A stretch of DNA of 64,000 nt from Faucicola sp902506225 (GTDB lineage: Bacteria; Pseudomonadota; Gammaproteobacteria; Pseudomonadales; Moraxellaceae). The stretch covers positions 1,550,001 to 1,614,000 of the forward strand of contig LR733345.1 of NCBI GenBank assembly GCA_902506225.1, read 5' to 3'. The translations under genes were made by a program, and so were the position numbers. Positions 53,986 to 62,573 of this stretch are shown here, piece by piece; position 1 is the stretch's first letter; each line of letters opens with the position of its first letter. A model generated the notes under the pieces. It was not told the DNA's origin. It made no database searches and saw only the letters and a program-made list of their open reading frames with translations.

Positions 53986-54435
53986 TTAAATGTCAGTTAT
54001 AGGCAGACTTTGTACCAGTACCAACTCAGTGGCAAAGTCCACCCCATACAGCCACAGCCCTGCCTCATGACTATCAAAAAAATCTTTGACAGGGAACAAA
54101 GGCTTGGTAGCGTTTACAGGCGTATGCCCACTTAGCATGGCAAGCACCCAGTCAACAATCGGCACAGCCCCATACCTGTCGTGTAGATTGCGAGCCACGA
54201 TGGTCACCGTATAGACTTGCTCGCGGGGACGGATTATGGCTTGGATATCATCATGCTTGGGGTAGTTGGAGCGTGCATAGTTGACCAGCAACGCCCCATT
54301 GGCATGATTAAGCCGATAGCTTGCTGGCTTTTCAGGGTAATACTCCACCGCAAGCGTATTGCCGACTTGCTCTTTGAGCTTGGTGACCATGTCATCAATC
54401 ACTAGCTTGGTAAGACTAATTTGGGGCATTGGCAT
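53986..54435 (-). CDS. Mu gp37-like phage protein (DUF1834)
   Basis: The 149-residue protein has ISLTKLVIDDMVTKLKEQVG, VEYYPEKPASYRLNHANGAL and VTIVARNLHDRYGAVPIVDW, the pattern of the Gp37/DUF1834 family of Mu-like phages, thought to act at the head-tail connector. Its start overlaps the stop of the gp36-like gene by one base. Confidence 0.85.
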   Translation of the reverse strand: MPMPQISLTKLVIDDMVTKLKEQVGNTLAVEYYPEKPASYRLNHANGALLVNYARSNYPKHDDIQAIIRPREQVYTVTIVARNLHDRYGAVPIVDWVLAMLSGHTPVNATKPLFPVKDFFDSHEAGLWLYGVDFATELVLVQSLPITDI

Positions 54436-54905
54436 TAGTAGCTGTCCAATAAATCATTGTTAAAAAGCGATTGATTATTACGACTGGGGCGTACCCGTAC
54501 TTGAAACTCTGGCACATCCGCCACGATTTGCCCTTGGTTTGGCATGTTGGCTGGTATGCCAATACTGACTTTGCCATCTCGGATATTCTCAAGATTTTTC
54601 ACTGCTACCTTACGCCCTTCCACCACCGCAGGGGGCAAATCAAACCCTTCAGGACGGCGTTCATACAGCATATAGCGAGCGATTTGCTTGGCAGATTGTT
54701 TCACCAAAGTCGGGGTAGTGGCAAACGGCAAGGTGTAACGGTTACGCAAATAACCGTCCACCTCTTCACAGGCTTCACCGATGATGGTATTGATTAACGC
54801 TACATCAATTTCACCTTGTTCAAGACTTGGATTATCATTGGACAATTCCAACATGACATGGTTTGGTACAAGCGTTTTGAGTTCATCAAGGGTGAAATAT
54901 ACCAT
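54435..54905 (-). CDS. Mu gp36-like protein (DUF1320)
   Basis: The 156-residue protein is of the DUF1320/gp36 head-tail connector family: YFTLDELKTLVPNHVMLELS, a helical middle with EVDGYLRNRYTLPF, and KQIARYMLYERRPE, all conserved. It overlaps its upstream neighbour by one base. Confidence 0.87.
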   Translation of the reverse strand: MVYFTLDELKTLVPNHVMLELSNDNPSLEQGEIDVALINTIIGEACEEVDGYLRNRYTLPFATTPTLVKQSAKQIARYMLYERRPEGFDLPPAVVEGRKVAVKNLENIRDGKVSIGIPANMPNQGQIVADVPEFQVRVRPSRNNQSLFNNDLLDSY

Positions 54906-55426
54906 TACTGATTACCTGCTTTATCTTGCGACTTTGCCATATCATCCGCTGTCAATAATGCTTCAAGGTCAGCATTTTTGGCAGCGGCATCGTGAGTGAT
55001 ACCACGCTTGTCCAATTCAGCGTTGAGTTCAGCCTTAGTCAGTTTGCTATAGTCCACAACTGTGGCAACTGGCAAATCAACAGGCTCAGCTTCGAGTGTT
55101 GCTGGCTTAGGGGATTGTTCGGCTGGCTGTTCCGTTGGCTGTTCAGGGTGCGTGACCGTTTGGTCTGCCAGTTGCGGTTTATCCGTTGGCAAGTCTTCTG
55201 CCACAGGGGCAACCGTGTTTTCAGCTTTGGCAAGGTCAGCTTGAGCGTTGGCTTGAGCGATTTCGTTATCCGTTGCAGTACGCACATAGCCTGCTTTTTC
55301 CAAAAATAGTTTGGCGTTACTGTTTAGCGTGACCAAGTCACCTTCTTTGTAGTCCTTGCCATCATGGCGGATTGCTGATAAGGCAATGCAAGCTACGGTG
55401 GCGATTGAGATATTGCGGTTTTGCAT
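54905..55426 (-). CDS. Phage protein with C-terminal HeH/SAP-like domain
   Basis: The 173 residues have an N-terminal part typical of Mu gp35/HI1506-like proteins (ISIATVACIALSAIRHDGKD, FLEKAGYVRTAT), a Pro/Gln/Glu-rich linker, and KLTKAELNAELDKRGI followed by KNADLEALLTADD, a helix-extended-helix/SAP-like fold often used for nucleic acid binding. It lies right after the capsid gene. Its function is unknown. Confidence 0.75.
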   Translation of the reverse strand: MQNRNISIATVACIALSAIRHDGKDYKEGDLVTLNSNAKLFLEKAGYVRTATDNEIAQANAQADLAKAENTVAPVAEDLPTDKPQLADQTVTHPEQPTEQPAEQSPKPATLEAEPVDLPVATVVDYSKLTKAELNAELDKRGITHDAAAKNADLEALLTADDMAKSQDKAGNQ

Positions 55427-55478
55427 GATGTTTCCTTTTTAAAACGACTTTGACCGAGAAGTTCTATGGATCTTGTAA

Positions 55479-55533
55479 GGTGCGTTTCACGCACCACATA
55501 CGATTGTTTATTCAAAGGTGCGTAGAACGCACC
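55479..55533. repeat. Two short hairpin repeats downstream of the capsid gene
   Basis: GGTGCGT-TTC-ACGCACC (55479-55495) and GGTGCGT-AGA-ACGCACC (55517-55533) have identical 7-bp stems with 3-base loops, 38 bp apart. They fill the 126-bp gap after the capsid gene. Confidence 0.85.
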
Positions 55534-55552
55534 CTACCTAATGGTGAAAAAA

Positions 55553-56476
55553 TTACGCCACGTTACTCATCAGATACCCTGCATGAATCCCTGCAATCAC
55601 AGGCACACGCTCATGGGTGACAGGATAAAAGTAGGTCTTGGCGTTGTTATCGTAGTAGTTTGGTTCGGCATACGGATGACCTTCCATGCTATAGGTATAA
55701 CCAAACGCAGGCATTTCTTTATCCAGTTCAGCTGCCGTTGGCGTATATGCAAGCACCGCATCATTGCCCCACACATCGACTACTTTATTTTCGATGTCAT
55801 CCCATTTCACTGCTTTACCCACCACCACATTGTCAATCTCGAACAAATCAGCGAGCATGGCAGCGGTAATGGCTTTGCCGTCTGCGGTGATGGTTAGACG
55901 TTTGGCGATAGCAGGGTGGTCTTTTAGTGCCTTAAAAGCAGCAGGTGACAACACCAGTGTGTTCGGGTCAGTACCACAGCTTTGACGGATGACCTCTTTG
56001 CCTTTTTCGATATCACCGACAGGGTTAGAGCTTGGGTCAGTCCATTGGCTTGTGCCTGACATGGCGACTTTGTTACTGGCAGGATAGTTGTTGGGGTCAC
56101 GAGCGATATTGGCTTGTTGCACCTCAAGCGGTAGCATGATGCCACGCATGGCTTTATTGACGGCACGCACGCCCAGTTTGATAGACGGTGCGGTTTGTTC
56201 AGCATCACGCAAGTCTTCACGTGGCACTTTACCCTCTAGGCTGTGTAGCTCAAGGGCATACGGCTGACCTTCGTAGCCGATATCAATACGTTTGGTGTTG
56301 CTACCTTTGGCACGCTGGGTTTGATAGACGATGAAGTCACGCTCAGTGAACATTACTACCTTGCCACCTGAGCGAGTAACAGGCACGGTTGGGAATAAAT
56401 AACGACCCACGTTTTCAGCAAGCACAAAGCCTTGCACCACGGTGGTCAATACTTGGTCGATAACGACATTAGCCAT
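55553..56476 (-). CDS. Phage major capsid protein
   Basis: The 307-residue protein has features of the HK97-fold capsid proteins of this phage group: AENVGRYLFPTVPVTRSGGKV, FTERDFIVYQTQRAKGSN, NYPASNKVAMSGTSQWTDPS, and LVLSPAAFKALKDHP. It follows the protease and decoration genes as in Mu-like phages. It is flanked on both sides by gaps carrying small hairpin repeats, unlike its tightly packed neighbours. Confidence 0.9.
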   Translation of the reverse strand: MANVVIDQVLTTVVQGFVLAENVGRYLFPTVPVTRSGGKVVMFTERDFIVYQTQRAKGSNTKRIDIGYEGQPYALELHSLEGKVPREDLRDAEQTAPSIKLGVRAVNKAMRGIMLPLEVQQANIARDPNNYPASNKVAMSGTSQWTDPSSNPVGDIEKGKEVIRQSCGTDPNTLVLSPAAFKALKDHPAIAKRLTITADGKAITAAMLADLFEIDNVVVGKAVKWDDIENKVVDVWGNDAVLAYTPTAAELDKEMPAFGYTYSMEGHPYAEPNYYDNNAKTYFYPVTHERVPVIAGIHAGYLMSNVA

Positions 56477-56489
56477 AAATTTTCCTTTA

Positions 56490-56553
56490 TTGGTAGGGGC
56501 GTACCCGATACGCCTAAAAATGGGTTTTCAAAAAGGGCGTAAGGATTACGCCC
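56490..56553. repeat. Two short hairpin repeats upstream of the capsid gene
   Basis: GGCGTA-CCCGA-TACGCC (56498-56514) and GGGCGTAA-GGA-TTACGCCC (56535-56553) are small inverted repeats within GTAGGGGCGTA-like sequence, in the 89-bp gap between the decoration and capsid genes. Confidence 0.8.
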
Positions 56554-56565
56554 CTAAAAATCAGA

Positions 56566-56949
56566 TTAACGAATTAGCACTTCGGCATGACCATTTGGGT
56601 TAGCGTCATACAACACCACGCCCAGCAGTTTGCTCACATTGGTGGCATAGGTATTGGCAGAGACGATTTGCAATACACCGCCATCAATAATCACCAAATC
56701 ACCTTGTTTGACCGCACCCACCGCAATCCCTGCCAAGTTCATACTGGCAGTACCGATAACAGTGATGGCGACCATCTCACCTTGCTTGGCATCGGCTTGT
56801 GTTACCCCAATCGGTGCTTCACCTGTGGCGACCAGTCCGCCAGTAGCGGTTACCCATGTGCCTTTTGGCGTATCTTGGGCAACTTTGACGGGTAGGTTTA
56901 ATAAGGCGATGGCTTGGGTTGCATTGCTGTTATAGTTTTGGCTTGGCAT
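56566..56949 (-). CDS. Capsid decoration/cement protein (DUF2190-like)
   Basis: The 127-residue protein is Ala/Gly/Val-rich with GTWVTATGGLVATGEAPIGV, IGTASMNLAGIAVGAVKQGD and a final YDANPNGHAEVLIR. This pattern fits the DUF2190 family of small capsid-stabilising proteins next to major capsid genes. ATG 56949 has GGAGG six bases upstream. Confidence 0.75.
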   Translation of the reverse strand: MPSQNYNSNATQAIALLNLPVKVAQDTPKGTWVTATGGLVATGEAPIGVTQADAKQGEMVAITVIGTASMNLAGIAVGAVKQGDLVIIDGGVLQIVSANTYATNVSKLLGVVLYDANPNGHAEVLIR

Positions 56950-56951
56950 CA

Positions 56952-58106
56952 TTAACCTCCAAGTGCAATCGCTGCAGTGACATAATCGACTTTATTTGCC
57001 TCAGCATACGCTAAGATTTCTTGATGTTTTGCCATGCTGTCGCTATCGACCTGTGTGCCTGACGGTACATTCACCTCAAAGTTTGCAGGTTTGGCAGGTT
57101 TACCAGCCGATTCGCTAAATAAATAGCTAAATGCCTTACCATCGGTGGCACTCAGTTTATCTTTGACCGCTTGAGCCAATGGCTTTTTAGCATCACCTTC
57201 ACCAAACTCGACAGGAGCATTTCGGCTATCACGGTCAAGTGCATCCAAGATTGCTGATACCAGCGTGGTATCTTTTGGGGTGATTTTGCCGTCATTGGCT
57301 AGGCTTTCAGCAAAGTCGGCATTGGATTTTTGGGCAGCCTCAATTTGGGCATTACGCTCGGCTTGTTCTTTGTCTGCCAGTTGCTTTTGTAATTCAGCAA
57401 TTTTGGCATCTTTGTCATCTGTTGCAGGGGCGACAGGTGCAGAAGTTGTTGGTGTTTGGGTCGTCACGTTTACGTCCTTTGGTTGTGGTTCAGTTTTAGG
57501 TGGGGTTTGATGGTCAGTATAGGGTTGTGCGATTTGCACAGTTGGCGTTTGGCTATCTTCACCAAACAAAAACGCCTTAAAGCCTTTGACGAATTTGTCA
57601 AATCCCGAAGCGGTCATCTCATCCAAATGCGTCGCCGTCGACGCATTTGCTTGTTTGTCATCAGCTTCGCTAAAATCAAAAGTGAGCGTGACCGCATCGT
57701 CCTGTTCACTAAACTCCACAGGTGACAAGCCTTTAATCGCAGGCGGCTCTGCTCCCAAGAATCCGACATGGCGCAGGTAATACACGCCTTTGACAGGGTT
57801 GTTGGGTGAGTTTGGTGGATAAAAAGAAGCCGATACTTTTTTGTACGAGCCAGCTTTGACTTGTTCTGAGAACTCAGTATTGACTTGCTCAGGGGTGGCG
57901 TACAAATTGCCATTATTTGCTGACAGATTCTGCACCCAGCCATAAGCAGGGGCATCAGTTTTTGGGTGACCAACGACGATTGGGGCTTGGTGGATATCAG
58001 GGTTATAGGCAGATACCGCCATTGCTAGGTCAGCTTCGCTAAAGGTGAGTGTTTGACCGTGGCTGTCGGTATGTGTACCAGTTTTAAAGATATGAATGGG
58101 TTTCAT
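56952..58106 (-). CDS. Mu gpI-like head protease and scaffold
   Basis: The 384-residue protein matches the Mu I protease (peptidase U35 type): FKTGTHTDSHGQTLTFSE, VVGHPKTDAPAYGWV, KVSASFYPPNSPNN, LRHVGFLGAEPPAIKGL. The C-terminal third is a Gln/Lys/Glu-rich coiled coil, as for the scaffold part. In Mu a shorter in-frame product (Z) is the scaffold; an internal start was not identified here. Upstream it is divergent from the UmuD-like gene. Confidence 0.88.
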   Translation of the reverse strand: MKPIHIFKTGTHTDSHGQTLTFSEADLAMAVSAYNPDIHQAPIVVGHPKTDAPAYGWVQNLSANNGNLYATPEQVNTEFSEQVKAGSYKKVSASFYPPNSPNNPVKGVYYLRHVGFLGAEPPAIKGLSPVEFSEQDDAVTLTFDFSEADDKQANASTATHLDEMTASGFDKFVKGFKAFLFGEDSQTPTVQIAQPYTDHQTPPKTEPQPKDVNVTTQTPTTSAPVAPATDDKDAKIAELQKQLADKEQAERNAQIEAAQKSNADFAESLANDGKITPKDTTLVSAILDALDRDSRNAPVEFGEGDAKKPLAQAVKDKLSATDGKAFSYLFSESAGKPAKPANFEVNVPSGTQVDSDSMAKHQEILAYAEANKVDYVTAAIALGG

Positions 58107-58216
58107 CGCTTTCCTTTGATAAAAGGTTTTTCATAGTAGCGATGATAAGGTTTGTGCTTGGGATTTGATTTTAGGGTGATTTAAGGATTGTTTGGCTATT
58201 TGATTGATAAAATGAA

Positions 58217-58295
58217 ACGTCATTGCATGACGTGGAATAGATGGTTAGCATTGACGTTCACTAGGGGTTTTGACGCACAATAACGATATCGTTAT
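58217..58295. promoter_or_regulatory. Two palindromes between the head protease and UmuD-like genes
   Basis: ACGTCAT-TGC-ATGACGT (58217-58233) and a perfect 16-bp palindrome ATAACGATATCGTTAT (58280-58295). They lie in the 206-bp divergent gap. The second is 18 bp before the UmuD-like ATG and overlaps where its promoter should be, so it could be an operator. TTGACG boxes occur at 58251 and 58270. Confidence 0.6.
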
Positions 58296-58312
58296 CAACA
58301 ATAGGAGTTATC

Positions 58313-58771
58313 ATGTCCGACGTCACCGCACCTAGTATCAAAAGTAATGCCACTTTGATAGGCTCTATCGACTTAAATCATCACAATAGCATACCTTTGT
58401 TTATCCATACATTGTCAGCTGGCACACCTTGTCCTGCCAGTGATGATATTGACCGCATGGTGGATTTGAATAAGTTATGTGTCAAACACCCAACGGATAC
58501 GGTACTGTACCGTACAGGGGGTCAGTCGATGAAAGATAAGGGAATTTTCGATGGCGATTTACTGGTGGTGGACAAGTCGATTGAGCCACGCAGTGGTTTG
58601 ATTGTGGCAGCGGATTATTTTGGTGAGACGTTGGTTAAAGAGTTATTGATAGATGATGATGGGGTTACTTTGATTCCACATAATAGAGATTTTGAGGATT
58701 TGTTGATTGAGTGTCCTGAGTATTTTAAGATTGTGGGTGTGGTGACGTGGGTGTTAAGTCGTCGGTTCTAG
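58313..58771 (+). CDS. UmuD/LexA-like S24 self-cleaving protease
   Basis: The 152 residues resemble UmuD: a disordered N-terminus, then SAGTPCPASDDID with a likely Ala36-Gly37 cleavage site, RTGGQSMKDKGI with the catalytic Ser72, and LVKELL with the catalytic Lys109. DLNKLCVKHP matches the UmuD DLNQLLIQHP motif. UmuD' normally partners UmuC in DNA polymerase V; no umuC follows here. The gene is on the strand opposite to the head genes, AGGAG five bases before its ATG, with two palindromes upstream. A role as SOS-responsive modulator is inference. Confidence 0.85.
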   Translation: MSDVTAPSIKSNATLIGSIDLNHHNSIPLFIHTLSAGTPCPASDDIDRMVDLNKLCVKHPTDTVLYRTGGQSMKDKGIFDGDLLVVDKSIEPRSGLIVAADYFGETLVKELLIDDDGVTLIPHNRDFEDLLIECPEYFKIVGVVTWVLSRRF

Positions 58772-58780
58772 ACGTTTAGC

Positions 58781-58810
58781 AAGGCGTTTAAAAACGTTCA
58801 TAAACGCCTT
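58781..58810 (+). terminator. Hairpin after the UmuD-like gene
   Basis: AAGGCGTTTA (58781-58790) and TAAACGCCTT (58801-58810): a perfect 10-bp inverted repeat with a 10-base loop, 10 bp after the stop. There is no T run, so it may be a weak or factor-dependent terminator. Confidence 0.5.
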
Positions 58811-58846
58811 GTAAGATTAAAATGCTATCAATGTACCATTTGCCAC

Positions 58847-58883
58847 AAAAACCGCTTAAAATGCAATTTTAGGCGGTTTTTTT
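58847..58883 (+). terminator. Terminator before the coiled-coil membrane protein gene
   Basis: AAAACCGCTTAAAAT, loop GCA, ATTTTAGGCGGTTTTTTT, with one G-T pair; T run 58877-58883. It separates the UmuD-like gene from the next plus-strand gene, so the latter probably has its own promoter or depends on readthrough. Confidence 0.8.
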
Positions 58884-58908
58884 GATTTCATTATTATTAG
58901 AGGTTTAA

Positions 58909-59817
58909 ATGGATTTTATAAAATCAGTTTTAAATAAAATATGGTCAGCAAGATATTCGCTTTCCAAAATTGAAGTTTGGCTAACTTGTGCATGGCTTGT
59001 TCTGAGTATTGTGATTTTTTACTTTTATTACTCTCATCCAAGCTCTAAAGATGACCATATCTCTATAGGGGAGATTGGTTCATTTTTGGCAGGGGTATTT
59101 GCTCCTGTAGCTTGGTACTGGTTTTATCTTAGTTATAAGATTCAAACTGAAGAATTACGACTACAACGTCAAGAATTAGCAGATTCCGTAATAGCTCAAC
59201 AAGGTTCTGAAGAAGCGTTAAAACAACAATACGAAACTATGAAAGAACAATCAGAAGCATTGAAAGAACAGCTTGCTATAACAACTAAACAATGGAATGT
59301 TTTTCTTGCAGAAAAAGAAAAAAGCAAACCTAGTTTTATTATTCGTACAAGCAGTTTACGTTATCGTTTCATCGATACTGATACACTTAACACAAAATTA
59401 CCCCCATCGCTATATGACATTATGAATAGTGATTTCAAGCTCACTGAACCTAAAGAATCTGATTTAAAAACAAATGAACCTATATTTGGAATAACTTTAT
59501 ATCTTAACATTCTAAACACTGCTGGTGATTGTAAAGTCAAATTTGCAAGTCTTTATGATGACTTCGATTGTTTGAAAGGTTACATCCCTAGTTACAACAT
59601 GAACCCCGATGAATTTCAATTTAATATTGATTATATTTCTCCAAATAAAGAAGTGGTTGATAAAGGGAAATTCAAAGGTAGCAAAGAAGACAATATCTTT
59701 GATGGCTTAGTTATAAAAATCTATTACAGTATAAGCAATACTTCAAATATTGATTCTTATCGATTAGATTATCACCCAGTAGATAATTATTACACAATCG
59801 AGAAAATATCTGCTTAA
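58909..59817 (+). CDS. Coiled-coil membrane protein of unknown function (phage moron)
   Basis: The 302-residue protein has two membrane helices (about 23-41 and 54-76), a coiled coil (about 78-130, EELRLQRQELADSVIAQQGS) and a soluble C-terminal domain with beta-rich sequence. AGAGG sits five bases before the ATG. It is more AT-rich than its neighbours and on the opposite strand, typical of a 'moron' cargo gene. Its stop overlaps the stop of gpG (59814-59817). Superinfection exclusion or defence would fit membrane location, but no known family is recognised. Confidence 0.75.
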   Translation: MDFIKSVLNKIWSARYSLSKIEVWLTCAWLVLSIVIFYFYYSHPSSKDDHISIGEIGSFLAGVFAPVAWYWFYLSYKIQTEELRLQRQELADSVIAQQGSEEALKQQYETMKEQSEALKEQLAITTKQWNVFLAEKEKSKPSFIIRTSSLRYRFIDTDTLNTKLPPSLYDIMNSDFKLTEPKESDLKTNEPIFGITLYLNILNTAGDCKVKFASLYDDFDCLKGYIPSYNMNPDEFQFNIDYISPNKEVVDKGKFKGSKEDNIFDGLVIKIYYSISNTSNIDSYRLDYHPVDNYYTIEKISA

Positions 59818-60338
59818 CCCTGTTGCCAATAATCCGTAACCATCCTTTCTAGCACAGGCAAATCCCTAGCCCCAATCCCAAGAAACGGACGGGCAGGAAT
59901 CGTCCCCCACGGTATAGGGTGACCCCGTCTATCACGCCCAAATGCCCCTTGCGCCGCCCCAAAATGCTGCGTCTTGGCATACACCATATTCGTCCCCACC
60001 GTCACAGACGCACTTGCCACCTCATAATGGATTGACCCCATCAAGCTATGTGTCAGTATTAAAGGACGTTTGCTCATGATACGATTCACGCCACGAGCAT
60101 TGATGCGTCCATCTTGGCGATGGTGGCTATTGCCAAGCAGACGAGCAAAGGTTACAGGGCTATTGGCAGCCCAACGCTCGCCATCGGGACTGGTGCTACG
60201 CTCAAAGTTTTGTAGGGTGCTGTTCGTCATATACTCACCCATGCTAGATAGCAAAGGCGTTAAGTTATGTCCACGCTCGGCAAGTCTTAGTAGCTGATTG
60301 CGTACTACATCCGCCCCTTGTATGTCGACTGTTATCAT
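59814..60338 (-). CDS. Phage virion morphogenesis protein (Mu gpG-like)
   Basis: The 174-residue protein matches the Mu gpG/tail completion family: VDIQGADVVRNQLLRLAERG near the start, NFERSTSPDGERWAANSP, and a C-terminal IPARPFLGIG. It overlaps gpF by 4 bp. Between it and the protease gene stand the two opposite-strand cargo genes. Confidence 0.88.
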   Translation of the reverse strand: MITVDIQGADVVRNQLLRLAERGHNLTPLLSSMGEYMTNSTLQNFERSTSPDGERWAANSPVTFARLLGNSHHRQDGRINARGVNRIMSKRPLILTHSLMGSIHYEVASASVTVGTNMVYAKTQHFGAAQGAFGRDRRGHPIPWGTIPARPFLGIGARDLPVLERMVTDYWQQG

Positions 60339-61102
60339 ACTTCGCCCTGATGCTCAATCTGTGGCTCAATGCCTTGTTTGACTAGGCTGTCAATCAGTGC
60401 AGCAGCGATGGCTTTACTGTACTTACTATAATCAGGTCGCCATGTACTGCCCACCGCATGACCCCAGCCGTCATCCGCCCCATCAAAGCTAGGCGTTTTG
60501 CCCACACTCAGATTTTGTCTATCCATATCAGACCGACTCAGGGTGATGACATAACAGTGGCAGCCCCAGCCATTGGGTGGATAATTGACCCGCCACCAGC
60601 TATCATCGGCAGGCAACACGAGATTATTCAGCCGTTTATGATTAATCCGTGGGTTTTCGATGGTAACATGGCGATACTGCCAGTATGGACGCAATTTAAG
60701 CATGGTAGGGTCGGTCATCTGTTGCCAGCGACCTGCCGCATGACTGGTGCGTAAGTTGGTGCTATAGATGATTTGGGTACGCCACGCTTTGCCCTCGGCG
60801 GTGTCCGAGCCTGTCCAACCTGTCCAACCACGCTTGGTGACAATCTCATCAAAACGCCCCCGAAACTGCCCAATGCTTTCACCGTCAGTAATGGCTTTTT
60901 GCACCGCCTCATACAAGTCTTGCAGTAGGTCAGCTTTCATCGCCCCTGCCACCACGAATGCCTTATCGTGTTGGGCAGCGGTCAAGTCCTTATAACTTTG
61001 CGTTGGCAGTCGCACTTTTTGGGCAAAAAACGCCACCTGCTCTTTAAACGGCAAATCAAAGGCGGCTTGTACTTTAGGTAGTTCTTTTGATAAATCAGCC
61101 AT
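60335..61102 (-). CDS. Phage head morphogenesis protein (Mu gpF-like)
   Basis: The 255-residue minor head protein of the Mu F/SPP1 gp7 family: AAFDLPFKEQVAFFAQKVRLP, TNLRTSHAAGRWQQMTDP and the C-terminal NYPPNGWGCHCYVITLS, with the conserved W-x-C-x-C. It is shorter than Mu F (about 420). It overlaps the portal gene by 8 bp. Confidence 0.9.
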   Translation of the reverse strand: MADLSKELPKVQAAFDLPFKEQVAFFAQKVRLPTQSYKDLTAAQHDKAFVVAGAMKADLLQDLYEAVQKAITDGESIGQFRGRFDEIVTKRGWTGWTGSDTAEGKAWRTQIIYSTNLRTSHAAGRWQQMTDPTMLKLRPYWQYRHVTIENPRINHKRLNNLVLPADDSWWRVNYPPNGWGCHCYVITLSRSDMDRQNLSVGKTPSFDGADDGWGHAVGSTWRPDYSKYSKAIAAALIDSLVKQGIEPQIEHQGEV

Positions 61103-62573
61103 CAGATTCTACTTTCACCTCAGCCATGCCTGCCAAATGTCCTGCCATCAGCCCCATCTGCACCACATCCACCAGTTTATCCGTGGGTAGCTCGCTAAAC
61201 TCATGGGCGATTAAGTTTGGCAAGGCTTCAAGGCTTGGGGCATTATCGACTAGGTGCTTGAGCCGTAACAGCCAGTCATTAATCATCGGTTGGGTATCGC
61301 TTGCCAATTGAGCCGTGGTGTCATTGGCGTAATCCCTACGGGCAGGGGCAAACTCACTAAACGCGAGATTATTTTTTGTCGTTGTTTTGGCGGTAGCAGG
61401 CTGTGCGGTGACTTCGATTTCATCCTCAGCAAAGCCCAGATGACGGGTATAAAACGGCTTTAGCACCGTTGCCCCTGCTTGGCTTGCCTTGACTGCCAAA
61501 TCAGCGAGCATGGTTGTTTCGTCATTCTCTTCCCACATTGACCACACAGGCATGGTTTCATGCTCACCGATGTTCAGGCGTACCACATAGCTTAGTAAAT
61601 CATTAATCGCTTCAGCAATCATCTCACCATCGGCATCACGGATGTCTTCAGTGACTTCCAGCCCGACTTGGGCGGACGCATTGGTGCTGTTAGCTTCACT
61701 CGATTGATTTTGCCCCAGTAGTGCCGTGTTGATTTCGCCACGGCAGTATTTAAGCAGACGTTCAAACATATCCGCCGTTGCCCCTTTGCCAGCCGCTTCT
61801 AGAATTTCCACCGAGCCATCATTGGGAATTGCCGCCACGCCATCTTGAGCCAATGTCTCTAGGCTATCAAGGATGGCATTAATTTCAGGTGCAGGGGTCT
61901 GCCGTGGGTGTTTACCGACAATAAAAGCTTGACCGTATTTATCGGCAAAGCGTAGCCAAAACTTGAGTCCACCTTTGCGAAACACCGCCATCCAGTACAC
62001 GGCGGCAAGGTCAGCCACGCCATACGGATTGTCAAAGGTGGCATCATTACGAGCCAAGACAAATTTCATCTCAGGCACAGGCTCTAGGTTAAGTTGGTTC
62101 GCCCCCTTAAAACATAGGCGGTTGTCATTATCAAAACCGAACCATTCAGGCGGTTTGCCAATCACTTTTGACGGTAGCCACAGTCCCCCATTATTACGGT
62201 CTTTTTCCCAATACACTTCGGCAGGGCTATAGCCAAACCAAGCGGCATTGTGCAATTCACGGATGAGCGAGCGCAGATTGATACGTCCTAGCACCTGTTC
62301 ACACAGAGCCATGACTTTATCGCTGGCAGCGCCTTGAGTGAGTCCATATTCAAGTTTGACCACTGCCGAGCGACGTCGTCGAGTCGCCCCTTTGATAGCG
62401 GTATCATTCATGATATCTCGATACACTTCGATATCTTTGTTAAGGCGTTTAAGCACAGGGTCAGGATTTGGCAGTGAGAGCATCATGCCACCAAAGCTAA
62501 ACTGCACTCGCTCACGGCTCGCTATCTCTTGGGCGATGGCGGTACTGGTATCGGTTGGCAATCGGTTCGCCAT
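61095..62573 (-). CDS. Phage portal protein (Mu gp29-like, DUF935)
   Basis: The 492-residue portal has DIEVYRDIMNDTAIKGATRR, AAWFGYSPAEVYWEKD, PEWFGFDNDNRLCF and KYCRGEINTALLGQNQSSEA, all conserved in DUF935 portals. It forms the DNA entry ring. ATG 62573 shares one base with the terminase stop (TGATG); a TTG one codon earlier is less likely. Confidence 0.92.
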   Translation of the reverse strand: MANRLPTDTSTAIAQEIASRERVQFSFGGMMLSLPNPDPVLKRLNKDIEVYRDIMNDTAIKGATRRRRSAVVKLEYGLTQGAASDKVMALCEQVLGRINLRSLIRELHNAAWFGYSPAEVYWEKDRNNGGLWLPSKVIGKPPEWFGFDNDNRLCFKGANQLNLEPVPEMKFVLARNDATFDNPYGVADLAAVYWMAVFRKGGLKFWLRFADKYGQAFIVGKHPRQTPAPEINAILDSLETLAQDGVAAIPNDGSVEILEAAGKGATADMFERLLKYCRGEINTALLGQNQSSEANSTNASAQVGLEVTEDIRDADGEMIAEAINDLLSYVVRLNIGEHETMPVWSMWEENDETTMLADLAVKASQAGATVLKPFYTRHLGFAEDEIEVTAQPATAKTTTKNNLAFSEFAPARRDYANDTTAQLASDTQPMINDWLLRLKHLVDNAPSLEALPNLIAHEFSELPTDKLVDVVQMGLMAGHLAGMAEVKVESDG

